Positions 1 through 9,808 of a stretch of DNA of 64,000 bases are shown one piece after another. The notes below the pieces were generated by a model that was not told the DNA's origin, searched no databases, and was given only the letters and a program-made list of their open reading frames with translations. Each line of letters starts with the position of its first letter. Position 1 is the stretch's first letter. This stretch comes from Wandonia haliotis (GTDB lineage: Bacteria; Bacteroidota; Bacteroidia; Flavobacteriales_D; Crocinitomicaceae): positions 992,001-1,056,000 of the forward strand of contig NZ_BAAAFH010000003.1 in assembly GCF_039523435.1 (NCBI RefSeq). Direction: 5' to 3'. The position numbers and the translations under genes are program-made.

Positions 1-1115
1 TGACGGCTGATAAATCCTGCAATTCCTTCAAACCCTCTGTTGTCATCCTGATTTCCAAAAAGTAGTTCACGGATCAGTTGCTCGTCGAATTCTTTAATTG
101 GGGTTGTTAGTTTATGCCCGTAACGATTAACGATATATTCGATTTTATCCGTGAGGTGTTTGGATTTCAATTCTCCCAACGGAACAATCCCACCTGATTT
201 GATCGACTTCGTATCATCGGGAATAATTTTGGAAATATCAATCTCCGAAACTTCACCCAAACCATTACAATGCTGACAGGCTCCATACGGAGAGTTAAAT
301 GAAAACAAGTTGGGTTCAGGTTCCGGATAACTGATGCCTGTCGAAGGACACATAAGCGATCTGCTGAAATAGCGTTCTTCACCTGAATCAGCATCAAGTA
401 TAATTAATGAACTATCTCCTTGTTTCATCGCCAACTGGACCGATTCATTTACCCGCTGTCTTTGATTCGAATCTACTTTTATACGATCGACAACGATTTC
501 AATATCGTGAATTTTATACCGATCCAGACGCATTCCTGCCGTAATATCTCTTAGTTCACCATCTACACGTACTTTATTGAAGCCGAGTTTGGTAACTTGT
601 TCAAAGAGTTCGCGATAGTGTCCTTTTCTTCCTTTTACTTTTGGTGCCAGAAGAATCAGACGTTTTCCTTCAAATTGATCAATAATGAGATCTATAATTT
701 GGTCGTCTGAATATTTGATCATCTTTTCTCCGGTCTTGTAGGAATAAGCTTCAGAAACACGGGCGTATAGCAAACGAAGAAAATCGTAAATTTCAGTGAT
801 TGTTCCTACGGTAGAACGCGGGCTTTTGGAAACCGTTTTCTGCTCAATGGATATTACGGGACTCAGTCCGTCGATTTTATCCACATCAGGTCGTTCCAGC
901 CCTCCGAGAAATTGCCGGGCATACGATGAAAATGTTTCGATATAACGTCGCTGTCCCTCTGCAAAAATAGTATCAAAAGCAAGTGAGCTTTTTCCACTTC
1001 CGGAAAGCCCTGTAAATACCACAAGCTTATTTCTGGGGATTTTCAGGTCAACATTTTTCAGGTTATGTTCTCTCGCTCCGTAAACCTCTATTTGGTTTTT
1101 CGCTTCCAGTGCCAT
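1..1115 (-). CDS. uvrA: Excinuclease ABC subunit A (N-terminal part, cut by window edge)
   Basis: UvrA is the damage-recognition ATPase of nucleotide excision repair (UvrABC). Only the first ~371 residues are present; the gene runs off the left edge. Reverse-strand translation starts MALEAKNQIEVYGAREHN and shows Walker A GLSGSGKSS at residues 36-44, then SYARQFLGGLERPDVD, and the start of the zinc-binding module (CPSTGISYPEPEP followed by CQHCNGLGEV). These are hallmark UvrA segments. It lies 76 bp downstream of the glycan gene at 1192 on the same strand but is functionally unrelated to it. Identity is secure; the C-terminal half cannot be judged. Confidence 0.96.
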   Translation of the reverse strand, partial: MALEAKNQIEVYGAREHNLKNVDLKIPRNKLVVFTGLSGSGKSSLAFDTIFAEGQRRYIETFSSYARQFLGGLERPDVDKIDGLSPVISIEQKTVSKSPRSTVGTITEIYDFLRLLYARVSEAYSYKTGEKMIKYSDDQIIDLIIDQFEGKRLILLAPKVKGRKGHYRELFEQVTKLGFNKVRVDGELRDITAGMRLDRYKIHDIEIVVDRIKVDSNQRQRVNESVQLAMKQGDSSLIILDADSGEERYFSRSLMCPSTGISYPEPEPNLFSFNSPYGACQHCNGLGEVSEIDISKIIPDDTKSIKSGGIVPLGELKSKHLTDKIEYIVNRYGHKLTTPIKEFDEQLIRELLFGNQDDNRGFEGIAGFISR

Positions 1116-1191
1116 ACTATTTTTAAAATCGTAAAAGTTACAAAATTAACCAAATGGATCAGTACACGAACACTGAAAAAAATAAAAATCT

Positions 1192-2244
1192 TTAGTCTTT
1201 CTGTTTGTACTTTTTGGTAGTGTAGAATAAGTACCCGAAAACAAGCGGAAAGTATAGGGCTAACAGAGATGCATACACCAATTGACTGGCTGAAATAAGA
1301 TAAATCATCGTTGCGGCAATACCGGCGGAAAGAACACTTATTACCAGGAAGAAGATGCCTACCTGTTTATCTTTTAGACCTTTGTAGACCAGGTGATGGG
1401 TTGTGTGATCTTTTCCACCAACCATAGGGGATTGGCCTCTTTTCAGGCGATTAATGACAACGGTAAAGGTATCAGCTGCAGCAGGTGTAAAGGCAACTAA
1501 TGCGACAAGCATTCCCAGCCATCTGTGGTTTTCGTAGTGAACTCCGATATTCCATAATGAATCTACCGCTGTGAAAGCGAGATAAAGTCCCAAAAACATA
1601 CTTCCGGCATCCCCCATAAACATCTTTGAAGGGTTCCAGTTGTAGTATAAAAAACCAATCAGTGCACCGATGACAGAAAAATTCAGAATCAACCAGATAG
1701 ACGCTGTTTGATTGTGAATCCAGAAGTAACCAAATGAAGAAGCAAGTAGAATTCCAATAGCAGTAACAGAAGAAATCCCATCCATGTTGTCAAGCATGTT
1801 GATCGAGTTCATTACACCCACGACCCAGATAACAGTAAAGATCGTGTCAATCCAAAGAATATTGGAAACGGGTAGGTACGTGCCGGTATAGACAAGAATT
1901 AATCCGGTGACGACCTGCGCGCCGAGTTTTAGCAGGGGACGGGTGTTATATGCGTCATCTGCAAGTCCCAGAAGAAAAGCGAGAGATCCGGCTGTTAATA
2001 AGCCCAAAAGCTTTGAATTCCGAAAAACATCGTCTTCTCCGAAAATAATCGCATAAAAAATTAAAGAAAAAAGAAAGACGATATAGAAACTGATTCCTCC
2101 CAAAGAAGGTTTGGTTTGGGCACTCCATCTGATGATGTAATCCTGATAGTTACGGATCCCAAGATTTTTGGAAAATTTCAGCAATATGCCGCATATCAGA
2201 ATCGACAAACAGATACTAACAACAAAGAAAGCAAAAATTGTCAT
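1192..2244 (-). CDS. MraY/WecA-family undecaprenyl-phosphate sugar-1-phosphate transferase
   Basis: Integral-membrane enzyme predicted to move a HexNAc-1-phosphate from a UDP-sugar onto undecaprenyl phosphate, the first step of a surface glycan. It is 350 aa with about ten hydrophobic segments. Family motifs are visible: the aspartate pair DD at 96-97 (GLADD), NSINMLDNMDG at 146-156, MFMGDAGSMFLG around 208-219 with D212, and the HH pair at 283-284 (HHLVYKG). It closes a minus-strand polysaccharide block (glycosyltransferase, wza-like, wzc-like, rfbC). This context favours WecA/TagO-like function over MraY, since no other peptidoglycan mur genes are adjacent. The sugar specificity cannot be read from the sequence. 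Confidence 0.9.
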   Translation of the reverse strand: MTIFAFFVVSICLSILICGILLKFSKNLGIRNYQDYIIRWSAQTKPSLGGISFYIVFLFSLIFYAIIFGEDDVFRNSKLLGLLTAGSLAFLLGLADDAYNTRPLLKLGAQVVTGLILVYTGTYLPVSNILWIDTIFTVIWVVGVMNSINMLDNMDGISSVTAIGILLASSFGYFWIHNQTASIWLILNFSVIGALIGFLYYNWNPSKMFMGDAGSMFLGLYLAFTAVDSLWNIGVHYENHRWLGMLVALVAFTPAAADTFTVVINRLKRGQSPMVGGKDHTTHHLVYKGLKDKQVGIFFLVISVLSAGIAATMIYLISASQLVYASLLALYFPLVFGYLFYTTKKYKQKD

Positions 2245-2267
2245 GGTGGTTGTTATTTGTTGATTGA

Positions 2268-2816
2268 TTAGTAAGGTGATATAAATTCATTAAAAAGCGG
2301 GAGTTTTTCATCTTTTGCCGAGATGGTAATTCCACTGACATCCGGCCAGGGGATATCTAGGTCAGGATCGTTCCAGCGAATACCGGTTTCATGCTCAGGA
2401 GCATAATAATTGGTGCATTTATACTGGAAAACAGTGTCATCTTCTAGTGTCATAAACCCATGGGCAAACCCTTCCGGAATGAAGAACTGTAGTTTATTGG
2501 TGGCATTGAGTTCAATCATCTGATAGCATCCGTAAGTAGGTGAGTTCTTTCGGACATCAACCGCAATATCTAAAACAGCCCCTCTTGTAACACGAACCAG
2601 CTTCCCTTGTCCGTAGGGTGGTTTTTGGAGGTGAAGCCCTCTGAGAATATTTTTGCCGGACATAGATTCGTTGTCCTGAACAAAATCGACCCGTAGTCCT
2701 GTTTCGATGTGAAATTGATCTTTTCTGAAACTTTCGAGGAAATATCCCCTGTTATCTCCGAATATTTCAGGCTCAAGAATCCAAAGCCCTTCTATTTCTC
2801 CTTTTGTAAATTTCAT
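2268..2816 (-). CDS. rfbC: dTDP-4-dehydrorhamnose 3,5-epimerase
   Basis: Cupin-fold epimerase that converts dTDP-4-keto-6-deoxyglucose to dTDP-4-keto-L-rhamnose. It is 182 aa, the usual length. RGLHLQKPP gives the catalytic base His62, the segment GKLVRVTRGAVLDIAVDVR follows, and FQYKCTNYYAPEHE carries the catalytic Tyr132; the DPDLDIPWP segment is typical of the family. Its ATG overlaps the stop of the upstream kinase gene by 4 nt, so the two are translationally coupled. No rfbA, rfbB or rfbD lies in the window, so the other rhamnose genes must be elsewhere, or the enzyme makes a related deoxysugar. Confidence 0.95.
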   Translation of the reverse strand: MKFTKGEIEGLWILEPEIFGDNRGYFLESFRKDQFHIETGLRVDFVQDNESMSGKNILRGLHLQKPPYGQGKLVRVTRGAVLDIAVDVRKNSPTYGCYQMIELNATNKLQFFIPEGFAHGFMTLEDDTVFQYKCTNYYAPEHETGIRWNDPDLDIPWPDVSGITISAKDEKLPLFNEFISPY

Positions 2817-5161
2817 TTCCCAAATAAGCGTTTCCAGAATTTTTGTTTGGGTTCGTCCTCATAATAATTACCATAACCGTAGCCATAACCATAATGGTTG
2901 CGTTTCGGGCTCACGGCATTCAGAACTATACTGAGTCCTTTTATTTTCTGTACTTCTATTAATTCTATTACCCGATTGACAAAGATACGTTTCGAATAAT
3001 TAGCTTTAAATACATAGATAGGGCAATCGGCTTTAGAAAGTAAACCTATTCCGTCAGAAACCAGCCCGACCGGAGGATTGTCAATAACAATTACATCAAA
3101 TTGTTTCTTTAACTCCTCCAGTGTTTCATTCATCTTTTCGGAAAGAATTAACTCGGAAGGGTTAGGAGGGATAGGACCTGCAGGAATAAAGTAAAGATCT
3201 TCCATTGAACTCTTCTGTAAGCAGTCGGAAATTGTATTCTGCCCACTGAGAATCGTACTCATTCCTTTATTGTTAGATGTTTCGAATCCCATGTGTACTT
3301 TCGGTTTCCGGAGATCCATATCAATCAGAACAGTCTTCTTTCCGGTCATCGTAAGAATACCGGCAAGGTTAAGACAGACAAATGTTTTTCCCTCTCCTGA
3401 TATGGAGGAAGAAACAGCATACACTTTAGCTTCGGGATTAATAAAGTTCAGGTTGGTACGTATCCCCCTGAAAGACTCGGAGATCATGGACTTGGGATTG
3501 TCCTGAACAACCAGTTTTGAAAATTCTGATTTCTGTTTGTGTTGGGGTATGGCTCCCAAAAAACTAACATTGCGAAGACGGCTCTTCAGATCATCAATCG
3601 TATTAACCTCATTATGCATGAAGTATTTTAATGCGATAATTCCCATACTTAAGAAAAGACCGATGAAAAGCGCAGCGCCATATACCATTTTACGGTTGGG
3701 GCTTACTGGGCTTGAAGGTTGTGTCGATTCTTTAAGTACAATATTCTTAGAGGCAAACCCTGCATTGGAGATAGAATATACGGAACGTTTATCCATAAGT
3801 AGAAGAAAGTACTTTTCATTCAGTTCCTGGATATTGCGGAGACGTGAAAGTTCCATTTTCTTCTTTGGAATCTCAAAAACCTCATTGTCAAACTCCCGCA
3901 AACGGATATTCAGAATGTCAATTTTTGAATTCAATCTCTCTTTTAATGCCTTGATGGATAGTTTGATACTTTCAATGCGTTGCTCTATTCTCAGGTTTGC
4001 TTTCTGATATTCCGGACTGTCCTTAGTCATAGAGAAAGCGAGGTCTTCCCGATGTTCCAAAAGACGGTGTAAATCTTCCACCTGCGTATACAATGTAGAT
4101 TCGAAACTGGTACCGATCAATTCAGGGATCAGTTTGTAGATCTCAAGCCGGTTCGGAGTTGACGTGATTCTCTCTTCCAGATTACGCAGTGTCAGTAACT
4201 CAAGTTCGATAGCAAAAATCTCATTTGAAACCGTATTGATTCGTTCCGTTAAACTAATTTCAACTTGTTCCGGATTTGATAAATTACTTTCTCGTTGAAA
4301 TTGCTCAATGCTATCTTTTGAACTGTGTAATTCTCTCTCCAAAGAGTCCAGTTGTTCATCAATAAACCGGAGAATATTCTGAGAAGATTGCTTTTCAAGT
4401 TCTTCATCATATTCAAAGAAGGTTGTATAGACCGCCTGAGTTACATCACGACTTAATGCCCCGTTATTACTTCGGTAGGAAAGTTGAATGGTTTGAGCTT
4501 CGGGGTTAAGAGGAGCTACGGTGAGGTGAGGAAGGAGGCGTTGGGTGAGACTTTCAATCGTGTTGAAGACGAAATACACCTGATTTTCCTTCATCTCATT
4601 TTGCAGCGCAGGCTCATTATTAATTTTGACAGTAATTCTGAAATCAGGATGGTCGATTATCTTTCCCGGTGTAAAATTAATTTGGGTGTCTTTTCCTTTT
4701 GAATTGTATTGCAGAAAGTACCTGTTTTCCGAGTGTCTTATAAAAATAGGTTTTTGACAAAGAGAAGAATCTCTCAGCTCATACGCTGAAACACTGAAGG
4801 AAGATTGCAAATAGCGTTCTTCGGTGAGGAATTTTCCTTTGGAAAAATAGGAAACATTCATGTTGAGTTTTCCGATTGCCCGATTGAACAAAAATTCAGA
4901 GCGCATTAACTCTACAGCCTCGGACAGCCCTTTTTTAGTGTTCAGATTCTCTAATCCGATTACATCTTTTCCCTGGTCTTTGCTTCCAATCTGCACTATG
5001 GCTTTAGATTCGTAGATTGGTTTGGTATAGCGAAGGTACATAAAAGCACCCATGAGCAACAAGAGAACAATCAACGGGATCCAGAGCCAATTGCGCTTGA
5101 AAACAGCCAGAAGTATTTGTGGCTCAAAATCTTTATTTATAATAAATCCCTTTTCTTCCAA
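2813..5161 (-). CDS. Wzc-like polysaccharide co-polymerase / BY-type tyrosine autokinase
   Basis: Inner-membrane protein controlling polymerisation and export of exopolysaccharide. An N-terminal Wzz-type region has TM segments near residues 22-45 and about 500-520, with a long coiled-coil periplasmic part between. A cytoplasmic CpsD-type kinase follows: Walker A SSSISGEGKT near 590, Walker A-prime VLIDMDLRKP near 615, Walker B VIVIDNPP near 692. The C-terminal tail is tyrosine-rich (HYGYGYGYGNYYEDEP), the usual autophosphorylation cluster. No ATG is available at the N-terminus; a TTG at 5161, four bases after the wza-like stop and downstream of an in-frame TGA, is the most likely start. It forms an operon with wza-like and rfbC. 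Confidence 0.93.
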   Translation of the reverse strand: MEEKGFIINKDFEPQILLAVFKRNWLWIPLIVLLLLMGAFMYLRYTKPIYESKAIVQIGSKDQGKDVIGLENLNTKKGLSEAVELMRSEFLFNRAIGKLNMNVSYFSKGKFLTEERYLQSSFSVSAYELRDSSLCQKPIFIRHSENRYFLQYNSKGKDTQINFTPGKIIDHPDFRITVKINNEPALQNEMKENQVYFVFNTIESLTQRLLPHLTVAPLNPEAQTIQLSYRSNNGALSRDVTQAVYTTFFEYDEELEKQSSQNILRFIDEQLDSLERELHSSKDSIEQFQRESNLSNPEQVEISLTERINTVSNEIFAIELELLTLRNLEERITSTPNRLEIYKLIPELIGTSFESTLYTQVEDLHRLLEHREDLAFSMTKDSPEYQKANLRIEQRIESIKLSIKALKERLNSKIDILNIRLREFDNEVFEIPKKKMELSRLRNIQELNEKYFLLLMDKRSVYSISNAGFASKNIVLKESTQPSSPVSPNRKMVYGAALFIGLFLSMGIIALKYFMHNEVNTIDDLKSRLRNVSFLGAIPQHKQKSEFSKLVVQDNPKSMISESFRGIRTNLNFINPEAKVYAVSSSISGEGKTFVCLNLAGILTMTGKKTVLIDMDLRKPKVHMGFETSNNKGMSTILSGQNTISDCLQKSSMEDLYFIPAGPIPPNPSELILSEKMNETLEELKKQFDVIVIDNPPVGLVSDGIGLLSKADCPIYVFKANYSKRIFVNRVIELIEVQKIKGLSIVLNAVSPKRNHYGYGYGYGNYYEDEPKQKFWKRLFGK

Positions 5162-5165
5162 CGTT

Positions 5166-5945
5166 TTATTTCAATGTTGTTATTACAGTTATAATCACTG
5201 CTGCTGAACTTATAACCGTGATAATAGGAGCGATTTCCTGTACGACTTCACGACTGATCTGCTTAACAGGTTCAACATATATGTAATCATTTGCCTGTAC
5301 AATCATGTCTGCATAGTAGAGACCATCCAATGTGGAAAGATCTACCAGATATACTTCCCGTTTCTGAGGAGTCTGACGCATAATTTTAATATGCTTGGAT
5401 CGTCCTCTTTCGGCAATACCCCCTGCTAACGCCAATGCCTCCATAAGTGTTGTGTTCTGATTGACAAGAGGAACAACAGCGGCTTCAGCTCCGTTTCCGG
5501 AAAAGACAATTACCCGCTTATTAATTACCCGTACCTGAACAAAAGGATCAACATATTGAGAACTGTACAATGTTTTTAATGTCTCCTGAGCTTCTTGTAT
5601 TGTTTTTCCGGATAAAAGTACATCACCAATGACAGGTAATTCTGCAAAACCATCTTTTCGAACGAGATAATCCAGTGATATGTTGGAAGATCGGGCGATA
5701 GCTGTTTCGTTCGTATTTCCCCCGGAAGAAAAATCGATAAGCTTGGAACCGTTATTCGTGTAGATTTTAAGTTCAACACGGTCATCCGGAGAAATGCGGT
5801 ACTCGTACGCAGGAGACATCGGAATGGAATCATATCCGGCAAAGTCCTTTGGCGTCTTGAACATCAGGTTCGAATTCACTCCGCATCCTGTCATCAAAAC
5901 AGTTAATACCAAAATAATCGGTGTAATGACCTTTATAATCGTCAT
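5166..5945 (-). CDS. Polysaccharide export outer-membrane lipoprotein (Wza-like)
   Basis: Outer-membrane exporter component that pairs with the adjacent Wzc-like kinase. From the ATG at 5945 the protein is 259 aa and begins with a lipoprotein signal (VLTVLMTGC, lipidated Cys21); a longer reading would need a TTG at 5966. The segment YRISPDDRVELKIY starts the Poly_export domain, followed by a SLBB-like region (VIVFSGNGAEAAVVPLVNQ and MEALALAGGIAERGRSKHI). A C-terminal hydrophobic helix (IITVISSAAVIITVITTL) is typical of Bacteroidota members. Its stop lies just before the kinase start. Confidence 0.93.
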   Translation of the reverse strand: MTIIKVITPIILVLTVLMTGCGVNSNLMFKTPKDFAGYDSIPMSPAYEYRISPDDRVELKIYTNNGSKLIDFSSGGNTNETAIARSSNISLDYLVRKDGFAELPVIGDVLLSGKTIQEAQETLKTLYSSQYVDPFVQVRVINKRVIVFSGNGAEAAVVPLVNQNTTLMEALALAGGIAERGRSKHIKIMRQTPQKREVYLVDLSTLDGLYYADMIVQANDYIYVEPVKQISREVVQEIAPIITVISSAAVIITVITTLK

Positions 5946-5968
5946 ATCTAGGTTTTGCTTCGCCAAAG

Positions 5969-7135
5969 TTATCTTTTTTCCAATAATTCTCTATAATAAT
6001 CCTCCATATTCTTTACCAAACGGGTATAATGGAATTGTTCTCTTACGTGATCCCATCCATTTTGTGACATTTTTTCGCGTAATTTTTGATCTGTGATCAG
6101 TTTTTTCAGCTTTTCAGCATATAATTCAAGGTCATTTACCGGAACAATAAAACCTGTTTTCTCATTTGCGACAATGTCTTTGACTCCTCCCACATCTGTT
6201 GATATAACCGGCAGACCTCCAGCCTGAGCTTCGATAAGGCTGACAGGAGTACCTTCATTTTTTGAGGTAAGAGCAATGATGTCCATTCCGGAGTTGAATT
6301 CTCCGATATTCGTTATCCATGAAGTCATCGTTATGAGCTCCGGGAAATTTGTATTTATTGCATTTACACGCTCGCGAATTGCTCCGGCCTCAGATCCATC
6401 TCCGACAATGAATACACGAATGGGGAGCTTCTCTTCACGCATTATCCTTTCTATTACATTCAGAAAAAAATCATGGTCTTTAATAGGAGCCAGCCGTCCT
6501 ACAATGGCGATAGCAACTTCATGGGGCTGAATCGTATATTTTGCCCGTATTGCAATGCGGTTTTCCTCGTTGTTCACCCTGAATTTGTCAAGATCAAACC
6601 CCAGAGGGATAATTTTGATCTTATCTGCGGAACAGATGTTGTGAATTTCACTAAGTTCATGTTTCTGTTGCTCACTTATGGCAATGATTCCTGTCGATTT
6701 TTTAGCAAGATTCCGTTCAATTTTTTTGAAAAGAGTGGTTTTTGCTTTTCCGAAGTAAGAATGAAATACATGTCCGTGAAAAGTATGTACGATTACAGGG
6801 ACTTTACACTTGTAAGCTGCTCTCCTACCTAACGCTCCTGCCTTTGCAGCATGCGTGTGAACAATATCCGGTTTGAATTCACGAATGATTTCTTTTATCT
6901 TTTTATAAGCCTTTCTGTCTGACTGAAAATTGGGGTTTCTTTGTAATTCATCGATGATAATGGGTTGTACTCCATACTCCTCGAGTATATGAAGAGAGTC
7001 CGTTTCTCCTTCATCGGGAACTCCCCCGATTAGTAAAGTTTCAAATTCATCACTGATAAAACGAGTCAGGAAAGTGGCGTTATACGTTGGACCACCGATG
7101 TTAAATCTGTTGATAATGCGTAATACTTTCGGCAT
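5969..7135 (-). CDS. GT4-type glycosyltransferase
   Basis: Retaining GT-B glycosyltransferase, first gene of the exopolysaccharide block. At 388 aa it has the usual length. The N-terminal GGPTYNATFL loop, VHTHAAKAGALGRRAA and the C-terminal nucleotide-sugar site are visible: GRLAPIKDHDFFLN near 215-230 and the E-x7-E motif in NEGTPVSLIEAQAGGLPVIS. It probably adds a sugar to the lipid-linked repeat on the cytoplasmic face. Donor and acceptor cannot be deduced. The gene is divergent from dacB, with 123 bp between them. Confidence 0.9.
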   Translation of the reverse strand: MPKVLRIINRFNIGGPTYNATFLTRFISDEFETLLIGGVPDEGETDSLHILEEYGVQPIIIDELQRNPNFQSDRKAYKKIKEIIREFKPDIVHTHAAKAGALGRRAAYKCKVPVIVHTFHGHVFHSYFGKAKTTLFKKIERNLAKKSTGIIAISEQQKHELSEIHNICSADKIKIIPLGFDLDKFRVNNEENRIAIRAKYTIQPHEVAIAIVGRLAPIKDHDFFLNVIERIMREEKLPIRVFIVGDGSEAGAIRERVNAINTNFPELITMTSWITNIGEFNSGMDIIALTSKNEGTPVSLIEAQAGGLPVISTDVGGVKDIVANEKTGFIVPVNDLELYAEKLKKLITDQKLREKMSQNGWDHVREQFHYTRLVKNMEDYYRELLEKR

Positions 7136-7258
7136 AAAATCTGTTATCTTCTTTTGAGATACGTTGATCGGACGGATTTAGATACTAAAAAGTTGTCTTT
7201 TTTTTGATCCGGGTAATGAAATGCTGGATTTGCCAACTATAAATTTTATTTTTGAAGT

Positions 7259-8725
7259 ATGAATAGATGGGGTGTTTTAGTAGGGGTGCTGTTGCAGGTA
7301 GTGGTTGGTTTTTCTCAGCAGCAGAGTACAAATTCAGTAGAGACAGCTCTGAAAACATTTGTTGCTCAGAAAGATTTGTCAGGAGCTGCTATTTCTTTTC
7401 ATGCAATTGATCTGGCTTCCGGTGCAACGATTGCCACGCATAATAGTGAAATGGCAATTATTCCCGCCAGTACAGTTAAATTGTTTACAACTGCGACAGC
7501 ATTTCAGCGATTAGGTCCTTATTTCCGACCTGAAACCAAACTGTACTACACCGGAACAATATCAGAAGAAGGTGTTCTTACAGGGAATATTATCATAAAA
7601 GGGGGAGGAGATCCCACGCTCGGGAGTAAGTATTTTACCAAAGACGGTGAAGAACGAGATTTTTTCCACGATTGGGTAAAATCAATTCGTGAATTGGGAA
7701 TCACAAAAGTAGATGGATATGTGCTTGCGGATGCTTCTGCTTTAGGCTATGACGGAGCTCCAGCGGGATGGACCTGGAGTGATATGGGGAATTATTATGG
7801 AGCATGGCCTTCGGGGCTGACCCTCTTTGATAATATGATTAAATTATATTTTTCTACTTCTGATACTGCCGGAGATAGCTCAAGTCTGGATTGTATCGAA
7901 CCTTATATCCCTGGTTTATATCTAGAAAACAGAGTACAGTCGGCAAGTGTGAAAGGAGATAATGCGTATGTCTTTGGAGCACCTTATTCGAAAGATTGGT
8001 TTGTTGAAGGTCGCTTGCCGTTAAAGCAGGAAGATTTTATGGTGAAAGCTGCTAACCCAGACCCTGAGGAATTGTTTGCATTAGAGTTTACATCCGCCTT
8101 GAAAAATTCAGGAATTGATGTGAAATATCATTATCAGACTATGCGAAAAAATCAATCCTTTCGGGATTTGTATTACGATAGTGCTGAGCTGATAATGGAG
8201 TATAAGGGGAAGGATGTTACCAACATTGCATACTGGGTAAACCAAAGGAGTGTAAACCTCTTTGCAGAACATTTGGTTTGTCTGATTGGATTGCAGAGAT
8301 TTGGTCAGGGCAATACATCCAATGGTGTTCAGGCAATGGTAGATTACTGGGCGAACAAGATTGATGTCTCTACAATCCGTTTGACTGACGGAAGTGGTCT
8401 TTCCCGGTCAAATGCCGTGTCAGCTAAACATTTTACTTCATTATTAAAGTATATGAATAAAGAAGGTGCAGCCCAGTTTGAGAAATCACTTCCGATTGCC
8501 GGAAAGTCCGGTACTCTTGCCAGCGTGTGCAGGGGACAGTCTGGTCAGGGAAGAATTTTTGCCAAGAGCGGAACCATGTCGAGAGTAAAGTCGTATGCAG
8601 GGTATGTAAATACGAAGTCAGGAAAAAAACTGGCGTTTGCAATTATTGTGAATAATCATACCAATTCATCTTATTCGCTTACACGAAAAATGGAAGCTAT
8701 ATTTAATGCCATGGCTAATTTTTAA
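7259..8725 (+). CDS. dacB: D-alanyl-D-alanine carboxypeptidase/endopeptidase (PBP4 family)
   Basis: Periplasmic class C penicillin-binding protein that trims and opens peptidoglycan cross-links. It is 488 aa with a signal peptide (VLLQVVVGFSQQ). The catalytic SxxK motif is S71-T-V-K74 in IPASTVKLFTT, the second motif is in DGSGLSRSN (377-385), and the KSGT triad motif is at 436-439 (FAKSGTMSRVKS). The large domain inserted between SxxK and the second motif is typical of DacB. A TATTTTTG element lies ten bases before the ATG without a well-spaced upstream box, so the transcript may have almost no leader. Confidence 0.95.
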   Translation: MNRWGVLVGVLLQVVVGFSQQQSTNSVETALKTFVAQKDLSGAAISFHAIDLASGATIATHNSEMAIIPASTVKLFTTATAFQRLGPYFRPETKLYYTGTISEEGVLTGNIIIKGGGDPTLGSKYFTKDGEERDFFHDWVKSIRELGITKVDGYVLADASALGYDGAPAGWTWSDMGNYYGAWPSGLTLFDNMIKLYFSTSDTAGDSSSLDCIEPYIPGLYLENRVQSASVKGDNAYVFGAPYSKDWFVEGRLPLKQEDFMVKAANPDPEELFALEFTSALKNSGIDVKYHYQTMRKNQSFRDLYYDSAELIMEYKGKDVTNIAYWVNQRSVNLFAEHLVCLIGLQRFGQGNTSNGVQAMVDYWANKIDVSTIRLTDGSGLSRSNAVSAKHFTSLLKYMNKEGAAQFEKSLPIAGKSGTLASVCRGQSGQGRIFAKSGTMSRVKSYAGYVNTKSGKKLAFAIIVNNHTNSSYSLTRKMEAIFNAMANF

Positions 8726-8768
8726 TGGATTATCCGTATATTTAACCATCTGAAAAAAGAATGAAAAA

Positions 8769-9365
8769 ATGAAAAAAGGAACGATCGCAATTTTGGTTAT
8801 TGCAGCATTAGGATTAATCATGTACTTCTGGGTAGTTGGAATCAACAATAAGGCGGTTCAATTAAACGAAGGTGTTTCTGAAGCCTGGGGGAATGTGCAG
8901 ACATCTTATCAGCGTAGAAATGACCTGATTGGAAACCTCGTAAAAACAGTGCAGGGAGCCGCTGATTTTGAGCGATCCACCTTACAGGCGGTAGTGGAAG
9001 CCCGGGCAAAGGCTACTTCTGTTTCTATTGATCCTTCCAATATTACACCGGAACAATTGAATGAATTTAATCAGGCGCAAAGTGGCGTAAGTAGTGCGCT
9101 TTCGAGGTTGTTAGTGACTGTAGAGAAGTATCCGGATATTAAATCGAATCAGAACTTCCTGAAATTGCAGGATGAATTGGCAAGTACAGAAAATACGATT
9201 CAGACTGCCCGGGTACGATATAATGAAGCTATAAAACCTTACAATACGCATATCAAGCGTTTCCCGAATTCTATATTTGCCGGATGGTTTGGGTTTTCAG
9301 AGCGACCATATTACGATGCTGAACCGGGAGCCGAAAAGCCTGTAGATGTAGAATTTAATTTCTGA
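8769..9365 (+). CDS. LemA family protein
   Basis: Membrane-anchored helical protein of 198 aa. An N-terminal TM helix (AILVIAALGLIMYFWVVGI) is followed by the LemA core: NEGVSEAWGNVQTSYQRRNDLI, LVKTVQGAADFE, and VRYNEAIKPYNTHIKRFPNSI. LemA genes in Bacteroidota commonly precede TPM-domain genes, exactly as here (two follow immediately). The family is linked to envelope function, but its biochemical role is not established. Confidence 0.93.
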   Translation: MKKGTIAILVIAALGLIMYFWVVGINNKAVQLNEGVSEAWGNVQTSYQRRNDLIGNLVKTVQGAADFERSTLQAVVEARAKATSVSIDPSNITPEQLNEFNQAQSGVSSALSRLLVTVEKYPDIKSNQNFLKLQDELASTENTIQTARVRYNEAIKPYNTHIKRFPNSIFAGWFGFSERPYYDAEPGAEKPVDVEFNF

Positions 9366-9370
9366 TAGGC

Positions 9371-9808
9371 ATGCCGGAGACACTGGAATTTCTGACATAT
9401 AAGGACGAGGAAGAGGTGATCACTGCGATTCAGGAAGCAGAGAGTAATACTTCCGGAGAAATCAGGGTGCATCTTGAAAAGCGTTCGGAAAAAGACCACT
9501 TTGCAAGAGCAAAAGAAGTGTTTGACGAATTGGGGATGCACCAAACGGACCTCAGAAATGGCGTGTTGATTTATGTGGCTATTGAAGATCATGTATTCTA
9601 TATTATTGGAGATAAAGGAATAAATGATTTGGTTGAAGATGATTTTTGGGATTGTACAAGAGACACCATGCTTACTCATTTCAAATCAGGACGCTTCAAG
9701 GAGGGGTTAATTGCCGGTATCCTGAAAGCCGGAGAGCGTTTGAAAGAGTTCTTCCCGGATAATGGAAAAAATGAAAACGAATTATGCGATACAGTCTCAA
9801 GAAGTTAA
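9371..9808 (+). CDS. TPM-domain protein, soluble (TPM_phosphatase family)
   Basis: A 145-aa protein without signal peptide or TM helix. It has the TPM fold pattern: EVITAIQEAESNTSGEIRVHLE, VFDELGMHQTDLRNGVLIYV, VFYIIGDKGINDLV and FKSGRFKEGLIAGILKAGERL. It starts 6 bp after lemA and its stop overlaps the ATG of the next TPM gene (TAATG), so lemA and the two TPM genes form one operon. The domain has acid phosphatase activity in a plant relative; the substrate here is unknown. Confidence 0.85.
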   Translation: MPETLEFLTYKDEEEVITAIQEAESNTSGEIRVHLEKRSEKDHFARAKEVFDELGMHQTDLRNGVLIYVAIEDHVFYIIGDKGINDLVEDDFWDCTRDTMLTHFKSGRFKEGLIAGILKAGERLKEFFPDNGKNENELCDTVSRS